From Gammaproteobacteria bacterium RIFCSPHIGHO2_12_FULL_39_24 (GTDB taxonomy: Bacteria > Pseudomonadota > Gammaproteobacteria > Coxiellales > Coxiellaceae): DNA of 64,000 bases. The translations under genes were made by a program, and so were the position numbers. Below the pieces are notes generated by a model. It saw nothing but the letters and a program-made list of their open reading frames with translations, made no database searches and was not told where the DNA came from. The stretch is from the NCBI GenBank assembly GCA_001802455.1, contig MGXZ01000023.1, positions 62,001 through 126,000 of the forward strand. Reading direction: 5' to 3'. This document shows, in pieces, positions 53,254 to 62,172 of the stretch. Numbering within the stretch: position 1 is the stretch's first letter; the number at the start of each line of letters is the position of its first letter.

Positions 53254-55176
53254 ATGTTGTTTCTCTCAGTCCCAATTTATTTTTTTATCATTACCTGCGT
53301 AGGAATGCAGATTGCGCGAAAATGCATTGTAAATTCAGGCTGGACACAGCTTGTCAGTGCATTTTTAATTGGAAGTATTATATTGGGCTTTAGTATTTTT
53401 ATATTGACTCAGTTGGCCTTAATTTACGCTTCTGTGTTAACGATCGTGATTGTGTTATGTGTTATCTATGGTCTATATCAAATCAGAACGGTTTTTAAAG
53501 CGTTACAGGCTGGCTTTCTTGAGTTATACAATTATCTAATCCAGCCTTATCAACATAAGAAATTTATTATTGTTGTTATTTTACTCTTAATAATTTGGAT
53601 TATTTTACTGGCGGATACTCCTGCTCGTGCTGGTGACGCGATGCGATATCATCTAGCAATATCCAATGATATTCTTAAAAATCATGGTTATATTTTTAGA
53701 CCATACGTCAACGCTAACTTTCCGTTGTATTTTAATGACCTATTTCTTCCTGTTTTTTTTGTGGGCAAAAACCTCATCGCCAAAGGTATCGCAATTAAAT
53801 TAGTTGTTGCTACCTATTTTTTTCTGACGGTATGTAATTTATTAATGATCGCTAAAACAATTTATATAAAACATCCTCTGCTATTATTTTTTTTGTTTTT
53901 TTTAACTCCCGCGCTATTTCAAAATGGAAGTGAAGCATACGACAACATACAAACCATTTTTTACATCACAACGGGCTTATTGTTGCTGCAATTTTTTTGG
54001 AAAAGAAAGCAGTCCAGCAGTATTTATCTTGCGTTAGCTTCTTTAGGTTTTGCGCTGGGCATGCGATATCAGGTAGGTGCTTTTGTGCCCTGGTTTACAA
54101 TGCTTGCTTATTGCAATTTAAGATCCGCAAATAATTTGAGAAGTACAATTTACCACGTACTGGGTGCATTGTTTTGTATGACTTTTATCGCATCTCCTTT
54201 TTATATTAGAAATTTTATTAATTTAGGAAATCCAATTTGGCCACTGGCGCTCAATTTGTTTCCCTATTACGATGATTACACACACCTCATTGCAATGTTG
54301 TTTAATAAAGGTGTGACGGGGCAACATAACTTATCAACTTTTGTTGGCGATCTGCATAATTTTCTGAGAGATCCATTAATTCCGTTTACTTTTTGGTTTC
54401 TGGTTTTGGCAGGTTCTATTTTTGCACCAAAAAATACACTTAAATTGGGATGGGGATGTCTGTTTTTTTTCTTGGTTTGGTACGTAATTCAGCCCGCTAT
54501 GCATTTACATTATGGTATTTTGTTTTACCCAATCGGATTGCTTGCTGCAATATCATTGTATGACAAAATTGAACACAGAAAATCACTTAAAGTAATTTAT
54601 ATGATTGTTTATCAAACATCGATAGCATTAGGAGTACTGATTGCGATAGTTTATTCTTTCTTATTTTTTAAATATCATTTTGATCATAATTTAAAAAACT
54701 ATATGAAATATACTTGGTTTTATCAGAGCTTTGATAAAGCAAATCACATTATTCCTAAAGATGCTACCGTTCTTGTCATTACGCCCGGTAGTCAATCGTA
54801 TTATTTAGATAGAAAATTATATATGGCCGATCCCGATTCCGGGCTTATTAATTGGCCAGCCATAAAATCTAATAAACAGTTTTATTATCTATTAAAAAAT
54901 AAGCATATTACTTATATCTTTTTTTCATTACAAAATATGGATTGGCAATTAAATAGTAAAGATATTATTAGGGTAATGGATCAGTTTTCACATTCACAGT
55001 ACTCACAAGTTGTATTTACACGTCCTGAGATTTTATATATATCGCAATTTCGGCACAATTTATATGAATTATTAGCATGGACAAATTTAATGGATCAAAA
55101 AAAATTATATCGTGTTCTAGTGGCTGACTATCGGATCAAAGCCACTGCAGTCTTGTTAAAAGTGGTTGCCATTTAG
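53254..55176 (+). CDS. Large polytopic membrane protein, GT-C-like
   Basis: A 640-residue protein with about 11-13 membrane spans followed by a soluble C-terminal part (about 490-640). The first large loop after the early spans contains ADTPARAGDAMRYHLA, an acidic loop of the kind GT-C glycosyltransferases use for lipid-linked donors. It may be a GT-C transferase that decorates the glycan at the periplasmic face, or the polymerase Wzy, which is otherwise not identifiable here. I recognise no closer family. Its stop codon overlaps the end of the convergent small gene by four bases. Confidence 0.6.
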   Translation: MLFLSVPIYFFIITCVGMQIARKCIVNSGWTQLVSAFLIGSIILGFSIFILTQLALIYASVLTIVIVLCVIYGLYQIRTVFKALQAGFLELYNYLIQPYQHKKFIIVVILLLIIWIILLADTPARAGDAMRYHLAISNDILKNHGYIFRPYVNANFPLYFNDLFLPVFFVGKNLIAKGIAIKLVVATYFFLTVCNLLMIAKTIYIKHPLLLFFLFFLTPALFQNGSEAYDNIQTIFYITTGLLLLQFFWKRKQSSSIYLALASLGFALGMRYQVGAFVPWFTMLAYCNLRSANNLRSTIYHVLGALFCMTFIASPFYIRNFINLGNPIWPLALNLFPYYDDYTHLIAMLFNKGVTGQHNLSTFVGDLHNFLRDPLIPFTFWFLVLAGSIFAPKNTLKLGWGCLFFFLVWYVIQPAMHLHYGILFYPIGLLAAISLYDKIEHRKSLKVIYMIVYQTSIALGVLIAIVYSFLFFKYHFDHNLKNYMKYTWFYQSFDKANHIIPKDATVLVITPGSQSYYLDRKLYMADPDSGLINWPAIKSNKQFYYLLKNKHITYIFFSLQNMDWQLNSKDIIRVMDQFSHSQYSQVVFTRPEILYISQFRHNLYELLAWTNLMDQKKLYRVLVADYRIKATAVLLKVVAI

Positions 55177-55325
55177 AAAACAGTATAAACAAAAGGAGCG
55201 ATGACTGCGCTTTGCGATAGTACGATGAGTGTTGCCAAAAGCAACATGATCATGATAATTGGCAGCAACCAAAATTTTTTGCGTACTTGCAAAAAGCCCC
55301 ATAAATCTTTCAATAAATCCCACAT
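55173..55325 (-). CDS. DUF5989-family small membrane protein
   Basis: A 50-residue gene. It begins MWDLLKDLWGFLQVRKKFW, continues with one membrane span (LLPIIMIMLLLATLIVL) and ends in APFVYTVF, the pattern of DUF5989 proteins, which occur next to SxtJ and carbamoyltransferase genes. ATG at 55325 overlaps the stop of the SxtJ-like gene by one base (TAATG). Probably an inner-membrane partner of the carbamoyltransferase system. Molecular role not known. Confidence 0.85.
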   Translation of the reverse strand: MWDLLKDLWGFLQVRKKFWLLPIIMIMLLLATLIVLSQSAVIAPFVYTVF

Positions 55326-55711
55326 TAATAGGGTCTCCTTAAATCATTTTGATCATCAAGAATAGGTATGCGATACGTTTTGCATGATGCATCATACTGC
55401 AATCCCAGCGCATCTTTTTCCAATAATTTTTTACATACTGCAATGGGTGTAAAAATAAGAAAAAATAAAAAGCCAAGTAACAATCGGGTATTGATGTACC
55501 CCAGTATTTTCAACACACGATCCCATAAAAATTTTAAGGGTGTCAAACCTGTTGGTGCAACACACGCGACTAAAAAACATAACGCGAAAATAAACCAAAC
55601 CACATCAGATATGGCATGATGTCGCAATATAAAAACAAGAATGAGCAATGCGAAATAGCCTGAAAAAATAAATCCGAATTTTCGATGAGATAATGTTGAT
55701 GTGTGTGCCAT
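55325..55711 (-). CDS. SxtJ-family membrane protein
   Basis: A 128-residue protein with about four hydrophobic segments and a basic N-terminus (HRKFGFIFSGYFALLILVF, WFIFALCFLVACVAP, LLGFLFFLIFTPIAV). The pattern, size and position directly after a NodU/CmcH carbamoyltransferase match the SxtJ family. One base separates the two genes. It is thought to accompany the carbamoyltransferase; its biochemical role is unknown. Confidence 0.83.
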   Translation of the reverse strand: MAHTSTLSHRKFGFIFSGYFALLILVFILRHHAISDVVWFIFALCFLVACVAPTGLTPLKFLWDRVLKILGYINTRLLLGFLFFLIFTPIAVCKKLLEKDALGLQYDASCKTYRIPILDDQNDLRRPY

Positions 55712-55712
55712 G

Positions 55713-57548
55713 TTAATCGACTCTCACTGTTTCGCCGGTTTGATAACGTGACCGCAGAGATTCTGGTTGTTCTGTTTTTAGCAGTAAGCAATTTTCAAGC
55801 ACCAAACAATCGATGTGTGTACTCATAAAGCAGCGAAACGCGTCTTCAGGGGAACACACAATGGGTTCTCCGCGCACATTAAATGAGGTATTAATAATCA
55901 TTGGGCAACCGGTAAGTTTGTAAAATGAATGAATTAATTGATAAAAACGCGGATTGGTTTCTGGGTGAACGGTTTGCACGCGCGCAGAACAATCGATGTG
56001 CGTTATTGCGGGAACGGAACTGCGCGGAATTTTTAATTGATCTAAACCTTTTGCATTTTCAGTGTCGCATGCATTTAAATGCGTTGGTTTCACTTGACCC
56101 ACTAATAGCATATACGGACTTATTTTTTTGTTGGCATCAAACCACTTGTCGTATTTGTCAAACATCACTGCGGGCGCAAACGGTCGAAACGATTCGCGAA
56201 ATTTAATCTTTAAATTCATCACGGATTGCATGTTGCGACTTCGTGCGTCTCCAATGATCGAACGATTACCTAGAGCGCGTGGACCATATTCCATTCGACC
56301 TTGAAACCAACCAACCACTTTTTCTTGCGTTAATAAATCTGCTGTCTGCGAAAATAATTTCTCATCAGATAATACGTGAAATATGGCGCCCCTATTTGAT
56401 AGATAATGACGTATTTCATCGTTCGAAAATGCTGGACCCAAATACGCACCTTTCATATTATCAGCGTCGTTTAATTTTCTGGGTTGATGCAAATGCTGAT
56501 GCCATACAGTTAATGCAGCGCCCAATGCACCACCTGCATCGCCTGCAGCCGGCTGAATCCAAATGTCTTTAAATAAGTTACTTTGCACCAATTTTCCATT
56601 CGCAACACAATTTAACGCAACACCCCCCGCCAAACATAAATAATCCGCATTCGTTTCCTTTTTTATAGTTTTCGCTAATTTTAAAATAATATCTTCTGTC
56701 ACCACCTGAATTGATTTTGCTAAATCCATGTCTTGTTGCGTGATGGGTGATTCACTTTTTCTCGCAGGACGTCCAAATAATTTTGCAAATCGTTCATTTG
56801 TCATTTTCAAGCCGACAGGGAAATCAAAATAATCGACATTCAAACGAAATGTGCCATCCGGTTTTACATCAATAAGATATTTATAAATCAAATCCACATA
56901 GTTTGGTTCGCCATACGGCGCCAACCCCATTAATTTATATTCACCCGAATTGACTTTAAAGCCAGTGAAATACGTAAAGGCGGAGTAGAGCAATCCCAAT
57001 GAATGCGGAAAACGCATTTCCCACTGCGCCGTAATATGATTATCTTTTCCAAGCCACAACGACGTCGTTGCCCATTCGCCAACACCATCCAAACACAAAA
57101 TCGCCGCTTCTTTAAAAGGAGAAGGATAAAAAGCAGAGGCCGCATGCGATTGATGGTGTTGCGTGAATAAAATGGGTGTGTTTAATTTTTTAATACCCGC
57201 TATTTTTGCCAATGCTTTTTGCATCTCGCTTTTTAAAAATAATTTTTCTTTCATCCAAACGGGCATTGCTTTTAAAAATGAGGAAAACCCTTTTGGCGCA
57301 AATGTTAAATACGTTTCTAATAATCGTTCAAAAGTAAGAAAGGGTTTATCGTAAAATACGATATAATCAAGATCGTTTAAGGTAATATTTCCCGCTTTCA
57401 AACAATAACGAATTGCCTGTTCAGGAAAATCTTCATCTTGTTTTTTTCTTGTAAAACGCTCTTCTTGTGCGGCAGCAATTATTTCGCCATTACAAAGTAG
57501 GGCGGCTGCGCTGTCGTGATAATAGGCGGAAATACCGAGAATATTCAT
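55713..57548 (-). CDS. NodU/CmcH-family O-carbamoyltransferase
   Basis: A 611-residue enzyme that transfers a carbamoyl group from carbamoyl phosphate, through carbamoyl-adenylate, to a hydroxyl. The N-terminal Kae1-like domain opens GISAYYHDSAAAL and has QHHQSHAASAFYPS with metal-binding His; the C-terminal YrdC-like domain has FQGRMEYGPRALGNRSI. Length matches family (about 600). In Gram-negative polysaccharide loci it carbamoylates sugars. First gene of the three-gene unit with SxtJ and DUF5989 proteins. Confidence 0.92.
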   Translation of the reverse strand: MNILGISAYYHDSAAALLCNGEIIAAAQEERFTRKKQDEDFPEQAIRYCLKAGNITLNDLDYIVFYDKPFLTFERLLETYLTFAPKGFSSFLKAMPVWMKEKLFLKSEMQKALAKIAGIKKLNTPILFTQHHQSHAASAFYPSPFKEAAILCLDGVGEWATTSLWLGKDNHITAQWEMRFPHSLGLLYSAFTYFTGFKVNSGEYKLMGLAPYGEPNYVDLIYKYLIDVKPDGTFRLNVDYFDFPVGLKMTNERFAKLFGRPARKSESPITQQDMDLAKSIQVVTEDIILKLAKTIKKETNADYLCLAGGVALNCVANGKLVQSNLFKDIWIQPAAGDAGGALGAALTVWHQHLHQPRKLNDADNMKGAYLGPAFSNDEIRHYLSNRGAIFHVLSDEKLFSQTADLLTQEKVVGWFQGRMEYGPRALGNRSIIGDARSRNMQSVMNLKIKFRESFRPFAPAVMFDKYDKWFDANKKISPYMLLVGQVKPTHLNACDTENAKGLDQLKIPRSSVPAITHIDCSARVQTVHPETNPRFYQLIHSFYKLTGCPMIINTSFNVRGEPIVCSPEDAFRCFMSTHIDCLVLENCLLLKTEQPESLRSRYQTGETVRVD

Positions 57549-57661
57549 TGTACAAAACTCTTCTAAAGATTATCGAAAGCATATCATTTTTCTGCGGGGA
57601 TATTAAACCCTGTTTTTTTTCGATATCGACAAGACAAAATAATTCCTATAAATTCATTCCT

Positions 57662-58714
57662 ATGAAAAATATTTTAACCGTATCATGTTCTATTATATTT
57701 GCATTGCTGCTTTCAGAAATGATATTACGGATTGCAGAACTATGGATTCCGCTAGATGCTAATTACCAACCTCCAACGTTAATATCAAAATGGGGTTATG
57801 TAACTAATCCAAATTCTGGAAATGCAACACAATGTTTAAAATCTCTATGCGTCAAACTTCATTATTATTTTCCAAATTTACGTGATACCAAAATGAATAA
57901 GAATGCAAACCACATTTTAGTGTTAGGGGATTCTTTTACATTCGGATGGTTATTACCATGGAATAAAACCTATGTTTATTATTTACAACGCGATGTTGAC
58001 AAAAAATTTGGAAAAAATAAATATCAGCTTCTCAATGCAGCAACACCGGGATGGGGTATCGAAGATTACTTGGGATACCTTAAACAATACGGAAGAAAAT
58101 CTTCACCAAAGTATGTTTTGATTTTTTTAAATACAGACGATATTGGAAGAGCAATAAAGCGATCTCATCTTTCTATTCCTTTAAAAAAATTCAAACAGTT
58201 AGTGTATGAAAGTTGGTTATATCAGCATTCTCTTTTATTAAAGTTTATTCATTATCGAATAAACTCTATACTTCAACCGATACTGCATAAAATCTATAAG
58301 CATAAATATGCAACAATGGATTTTGATAGTATCGAAACAAGGAATCACGTTGTATTTCCCGGTAGTCCACATTTAAAATTTTCAAACCAATACGCCATTC
58401 ATTTTAGCGAAAAAATATTTTTAAAAATAAATCAGTGGTGTGAACAACATAACGCAAAATTGATGGTGGTTACCACGGGATTTAATACTTTTTATCCAGC
58501 GAATTTACATGATCCCACCAAAATATTTTTATCAGTAGCACCTTCTTTTTTTCTAAAAGAACATATTCCATTCTATGATAGCGCTCCCGCTTTTCGAACA
58601 TTAATTCAGGGGGAAAAATTTCAGATTCCAGACGATCATCATCCGAATAAAATTGGATCAAAGGCTATAGCTGATGCAACTTTTCAATGGATCGAACATC
58701 GCATTGAGAAATAA
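57662..58714 (+). CDS. SGNH/GDSL hydrolase-family protein, membrane-anchored
   Basis: About 350 residues from ATG 57662, which starts a typical signal-anchor ILTVSCSIIFALLLSEMILRI; the open frame extends further 5' but overlaps the carbamoyltransferase start. Block I is VLGDSFTFGW with the nucleophile Ser, and a D-x2-H-like motif is PDDHHPNKIGS near the end. Periplasmic SGNH proteins in polysaccharide loci add or remove O-acetyl groups. No acyltransferase-3 membrane partner is adjacent. It converges on the next gene with a 50-base overlap. Confidence 0.8.
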   Translation: MKNILTVSCSIIFALLLSEMILRIAELWIPLDANYQPPTLISKWGYVTNPNSGNATQCLKSLCVKLHYYFPNLRDTKMNKNANHILVLGDSFTFGWLLPWNKTYVYYLQRDVDKKFGKNKYQLLNAATPGWGIEDYLGYLKQYGRKSSPKYVLIFLNTDDIGRAIKRSHLSIPLKKFKQLVYESWLYQHSLLLKFIHYRINSILQPILHKIYKHKYATMDFDSIETRNHVVFPGSPHLKFSNQYAIHFSEKIFLKINQWCEQHNAKLMVVTTGFNTFYPANLHDPTKIFLSVAPSFFLKEHIPFYDSAPAFRTLIQGEKFQIPDDHHPNKIGSKAIADATFQWIEHRIEK

Positions 58715-59597
58715 AAAAGAAGATCATCCCAATCAACGCAGTGAAAATATAATTACAGACAAAGTACGTTAGGCTAACGGCGATACTGACTTGTGCCGAT
58801 GCAAAAGCTGAAAAAAAATAAATGTAAACGACCTCTCGAACGCCAAGACCGGAAAAAGAAATGGGGAAAAGAGAAACCAATGTGGCGATTGGAAAAGTTG
58901 CCATAACAAATGATATTGGAATATGCACTCCCATTGCGCTATAGAAGAGGTAGATTTGTAAGGCGGCCAGTAACCATTGCAGTAAAGACCAGGCACAGCT
59001 AGTTAACATGCAGACTGGATTTTGTTTCCAAACAGTGATCCCTCTTATTAGTATTGTGAGTACTTTATTAGGCAATCTAAAAGAACTTAATTTTATCGAT
59101 TTGTTAATAGGAAAAACCAAAATAACGCCCAAACTTGCTATTAGAATTAATGCGATTGTGACCACCTGTGTAAAATGACTTTCATAAATCGCTCCGCACA
59201 ATCCTAAAAGTAACAATACGAAAATATCTCCTAAGCGTTCTGCAACAACTGCAGACGTTGTCATAGAAATAGGCGCGAGATCACGTAAAACAAATCCTTT
59301 TACCACATCACCGGTTTTAGATGGCGTCATGAGATGAGATGTGTAGGCAACCATAATAGATTCGAAGCGTCTATAAAATGGCAAAGAAATTTGTTGTGCA
59401 AGCAATGCATAATGCCAGCGCATCGTAATCACAAAAGGGCCGACAAGGGTGATGAATAAACCTGAAAACAACCAGATTGGATTCGCCAATAAATATATAT
59501 TATAAACACGCTGCCATTCCACTTTTTTAAAAAGCAAAACTAAAATGAATGCGGATATGAGCAGGAAAAATAATTTATGAAAAATATTTGATTTCAA
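58665..59597 (-). CDS. UPF0104/LPG-synthase-TM-family membrane protein
   Basis: A 310-residue protein with about 8 membrane spans. SHLMTPSKTGDVVKGFVL and VVAERLGDIFVLLLLG are hallmarks of the LPG_synthase_TM (AglD/YbhN-like) family. Members are flippases or lipid-linked sugar transferases accessory proteins in envelope glycan loci. It forms a minus-strand unit with the genes at 59615, 61286 and 62173. Exact role unknown. Confidence 0.83.
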   Translation of the reverse strand: MKSNIFHKLFFLLISAFILVLLFKKVEWQRVYNIYLLANPIWLFSGLFITLVGPFVITMRWHYALLAQQISLPFYRRFESIMVAYTSHLMTPSKTGDVVKGFVLRDLAPISMTTSAVVAERLGDIFVLLLLGLCGAIYESHFTQVVTIALILIASLGVILVFPINKSIKLSSFRLPNKVLTILIRGITVWKQNPVCMLTSCAWSLLQWLLAALQIYLFYSAMGVHIPISFVMATFPIATLVSLFPISFSGLGVREVVYIYFFSAFASAQVSIAVSLTYFVCNYIFTALIGMIFFFISQCDVRSIEKLHQL

Positions 59598-59614
59598 TTT
59601 TCTGACACCCTTTT

Positions 59615-61276
59615 TTATTCAATAATAAATTTTCGTGTCCACTGCTTGATGTTGTTTAGAGTAGTGATTGCGTTTTCTGGCAAAGTCTCACCAGAAATCA
59701 AGAGTTCCTGTGATTGAAAGTATCTTGATTGCGGAACGTAACGCACATAAAACTCGTCTCCCACGGCCAGTTCTTTAATTTTTACGCCATTACCCAGTTT
59801 AATCGAATCTTCTATTGTCACATTGTTAGCTTGAATAGTGAGTGAGCGTGTAAAATCCACGGGGACGCGTCTATTTCCCAACATCATTTTTTTTCGAATG
59901 GCGCCTTTTAATTTATGAGACCAGTTTGTATGCCATCCAATACATAACAAAACAGAGCGAAATAGTAGATTTTTAAATAACGTGAAATGAGTATTGCTGG
60001 GGACTTTGTTCATTTGTCCAGAGACTGAAAACGAATGAGAATCAGCGTGTCGGATATAATCTGCGTCAATCCATTGAGAAGTAATGACTGAGTTGTCATT
60101 TATTTTTGCGATAATTCCGCAATCATTGTAGATCAGTTGATTGCTTTTGCGGCAAAAAATTTTAATGACAGCGCCTTTTGCTAGGTTAGCAATGATGTAG
60201 TGTTTATGAGTTGTTCGCGCCCATATACCCGCTTTTTCTAAATACAAATTAACACTGTCTCGTTGAAAGGGGAGCAATGGTAATGGTGATGATAGTTCAT
60301 TAGCGCGATCAACATAGCTTAGTAAATATTCTGGGACTCGATAAACTACGTATCGGTCTGACATAATATCTGGCGGAACTAATTTGCCTTCTGATAATGC
60401 TTGTAAGCCAAATAGTGCAATACTGGCTGCTTCTGGTATTCCATTTGAAAATATTTCAAAACCATGTGTATAAAGGTGCAGTGTATTTCGACTACCTAAA
60501 CTGCCAGCATAAAATCCATTGGGATATAAAAAATAGGTGCACGTCTCAATATATTTTTTTACTACCGATAAAATTTCCGGGTCTTTTTTTGTTTGATAAA
60601 TTTTTCCAAGAAATGATATCGTTGCAGATAAATAGCCAGGATCAATGCCATCGTATTCTATTGACCACCCTTCATTGGCATGATGGTATTTTAAAAAATT
60701 CTTCCATAGTGTTTGATATCCGATTAGTAATTTCTCTTCTTGTAATATTTCATACGCTTTCCAAACAGCCAAGCAAGCCATAGCATGGTGATTAGCGAGA
60801 TGATCCTCTTCAGCATCACCTTTTATGATAAAGTAAGCAGCTTTTCTAACGGCTGTTAAAATAATGGCTTTATTTTCCGAAGAAATCCCATCGGATAATA
60901 ATCGATAGGTTTCGATGGCAGTATAGGTAGTAAATGCAGTTGGACCAACCCAACCTCGCTCAAAAGGGTAGAACTCATCAAATGAGCCATCTTTATGTTG
61001 TATTTTGCACCAGAAAAGTAATGCTGCAATCGCCCAATTTTTAATTTTTTCCTGCTGATAATAGATACTGTTGGGCATGTCAAAACGATAAATAAGTGCT
61101 AAAGCATGCATGCTAAACTGTCTAACCGCATCTGGAAAATCACTCGTCTTATCTAACCAATAGTCACGATGACAACACCCATAGCTAGAGGAAAAAATAT
61201 TTCTATCCATGTTGCCGAGTAAGCGAGGTATTTGGTTCAGTGCTGAAGCAGCATAAATATTTTTTAAATCATGCAT
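59615..61276 (-). CDS. Uncharacterised alpha/alpha-barrel-like protein of a polysaccharide locus
   Basis: A 553-residue protein. Residues about 1-320 consist of amphipathic helix pairs (AVRQFSMHALALIYRF, AIAALLFWCKIQH, AYFIIKGDAEEDHLANHHAMA) that suggest an (alpha/alpha)6-type barrel as in polysaccharide lyases and heparinase II/III-type proteins; the C-terminal 230 residues are beta-rich. No signal peptide. The SYGCCHRDYW opening resembles proteins that I have seen in exopolysaccharide loci but I cannot name the family. May bind or cleave the glycan or a lipid-linked precursor. Confidence 0.5.
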   Translation of the reverse strand: MHDLKNIYAASALNQIPRLLGNMDRNIFSSSYGCCHRDYWLDKTSDFPDAVRQFSMHALALIYRFDMPNSIYYQQEKIKNWAIAALLFWCKIQHKDGSFDEFYPFERGWVGPTAFTTYTAIETYRLLSDGISSENKAIILTAVRKAAYFIIKGDAEEDHLANHHAMACLAVWKAYEILQEEKLLIGYQTLWKNFLKYHHANEGWSIEYDGIDPGYLSATISFLGKIYQTKKDPEILSVVKKYIETCTYFLYPNGFYAGSLGSRNTLHLYTHGFEIFSNGIPEAASIALFGLQALSEGKLVPPDIMSDRYVVYRVPEYLLSYVDRANELSSPLPLLPFQRDSVNLYLEKAGIWARTTHKHYIIANLAKGAVIKIFCRKSNQLIYNDCGIIAKINDNSVITSQWIDADYIRHADSHSFSVSGQMNKVPSNTHFTLFKNLLFRSVLLCIGWHTNWSHKLKGAIRKKMMLGNRRVPVDFTRSLTIQANNVTIEDSIKLGNGVKIKELAVGDEFYVRYVPQSRYFQSQELLISGETLPENAITTLNNIKQWTRKFIIE

Positions 61277-61285
61277 AACAATTCC

Positions 61286-62164
61286 TCAAACTTTCTTATC
61301 CATGATTTGTTTTAGTAAATCGGCCAATAGGCCAAAACAAAGTACGACAAGTCCCAACAATGCCGCGCCAATGCCGAACGAAATAAGCGTTTTCCAATGT
61401 GTAAGTATACCGCCCAGAAAAAATAAAAAAGACAAAAAGAGACAAAGCCCCATAAATAGCAAAAAGAGTTTCAGTGGGTTGTAATAATTAATCGCTTGCA
61501 AAATATACTGTATTGTTTTTGCTGAATCAGACAACAACTTAACTTTCGTTTTTCCGTTTCTTTTGTGGTAGGGTATTTCAATATACGAGACAAAAAAACC
61601 AGACATCATAAAACCCAGTGTCATGGTGGTTGTAAAACTAAAGGTGTTGCAGAGTCGTCCCATTATCGTTTCTACTTTTTTCTTAGAAAAAACACGTAAG
61701 CCAGAGTTGATATCGGGAATTTTTCGTTCCGCGCTAAATTCTACGATAAAGCGTAACAATTTTCTTAAAAAAGATTTTATAGTGGATTCTTGATAGTATT
61801 TTCCGGTACGCGCACCAACAACCATGTCGAATCCATTTTGATATTCATTTAACAGATACGGTACTTGGTCAAATGGATAAGTTCCATCGGCATCTGTAAT
61901 GACAATAACGTCATATTGTGCGGCACGTATGCCATCTTTTAATGATCGGCCATAACCAATATTGTGCGGATGATGAATCACCGTCGCAGTAGTCTGCGAT
62001 AACAGTTGGCCTGTTTGATCGGTTGAACCATCATTGATAATAATAATTTCATAATCGAGTATGGAAGATTGTTTGCAAACGACATGAATATTATTGATCG
62101 TCTCTAAAATCGAAATCGCTTCATTGTATGCAGGAACAATAATGGAAATAGGTGGAAATGACAT
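61286..62164 (-). CDS. Polyprenyl-phosphate glycosyltransferase (GT2, DPM1/ArnC-like) with two C-terminal membrane spans
   Basis: About 292 residues from ATG 62164, chosen because MSFPPISIIVPAYNE opens the fold and the longer start overlaps the previous gene. GT2 motifs: VPAYNEA, IIINDGSTDQT, VITDADGTYP as the DxD. Two hydrophobic spans follow near the end (LFLLFMGLCLFLSFLFFLGG and a second). Such enzymes charge undecaprenyl phosphate with a sugar, which GT-C enzymes use in the periplasm. The GT-C-like protein at 53254 is a possible user. Confidence 0.86.
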   Translation of the reverse strand: MSFPPISIIVPAYNEAISILETINNIHVVCKQSSILDYEIIIINDGSTDQTGQLLSQTTATVIHHPHNIGYGRSLKDGIRAAQYDVIVITDADGTYPFDQVPYLLNEYQNGFDMVVGARTGKYYQESTIKSFLRKLLRFIVEFSAERKIPDINSGLRVFSKKKVETIMGRLCNTFSFTTTMTLGFMMSGFFVSYIEIPYHKRNGKTKVKLLSDSAKTIQYILQAINYYNPLKLFLLFMGLCLFLSFLFFLGGILTHWKTLISFGIGAALLGLVVLCFGLLADLLKQIMDKKV

Positions 62165-62172
62165 CCTGTTCT

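Noticed and set aside
57626-57652. TCGACA and TATAAA as a promoter for the SGNH gene
   Set aside because: Spacing of 15 bases is short and the start point would fall on the start codon.
57467-57661. Longer N-terminus for the SGNH hydrolase
   Set aside because: It would overlap the carbamoyltransferase start and precede a clear signal-anchor at ATG 57662.
60397-60783. 128-residue plus-strand open frame
   Set aside because: Antisense to the 59615-61276 gene, with no start context or family features.
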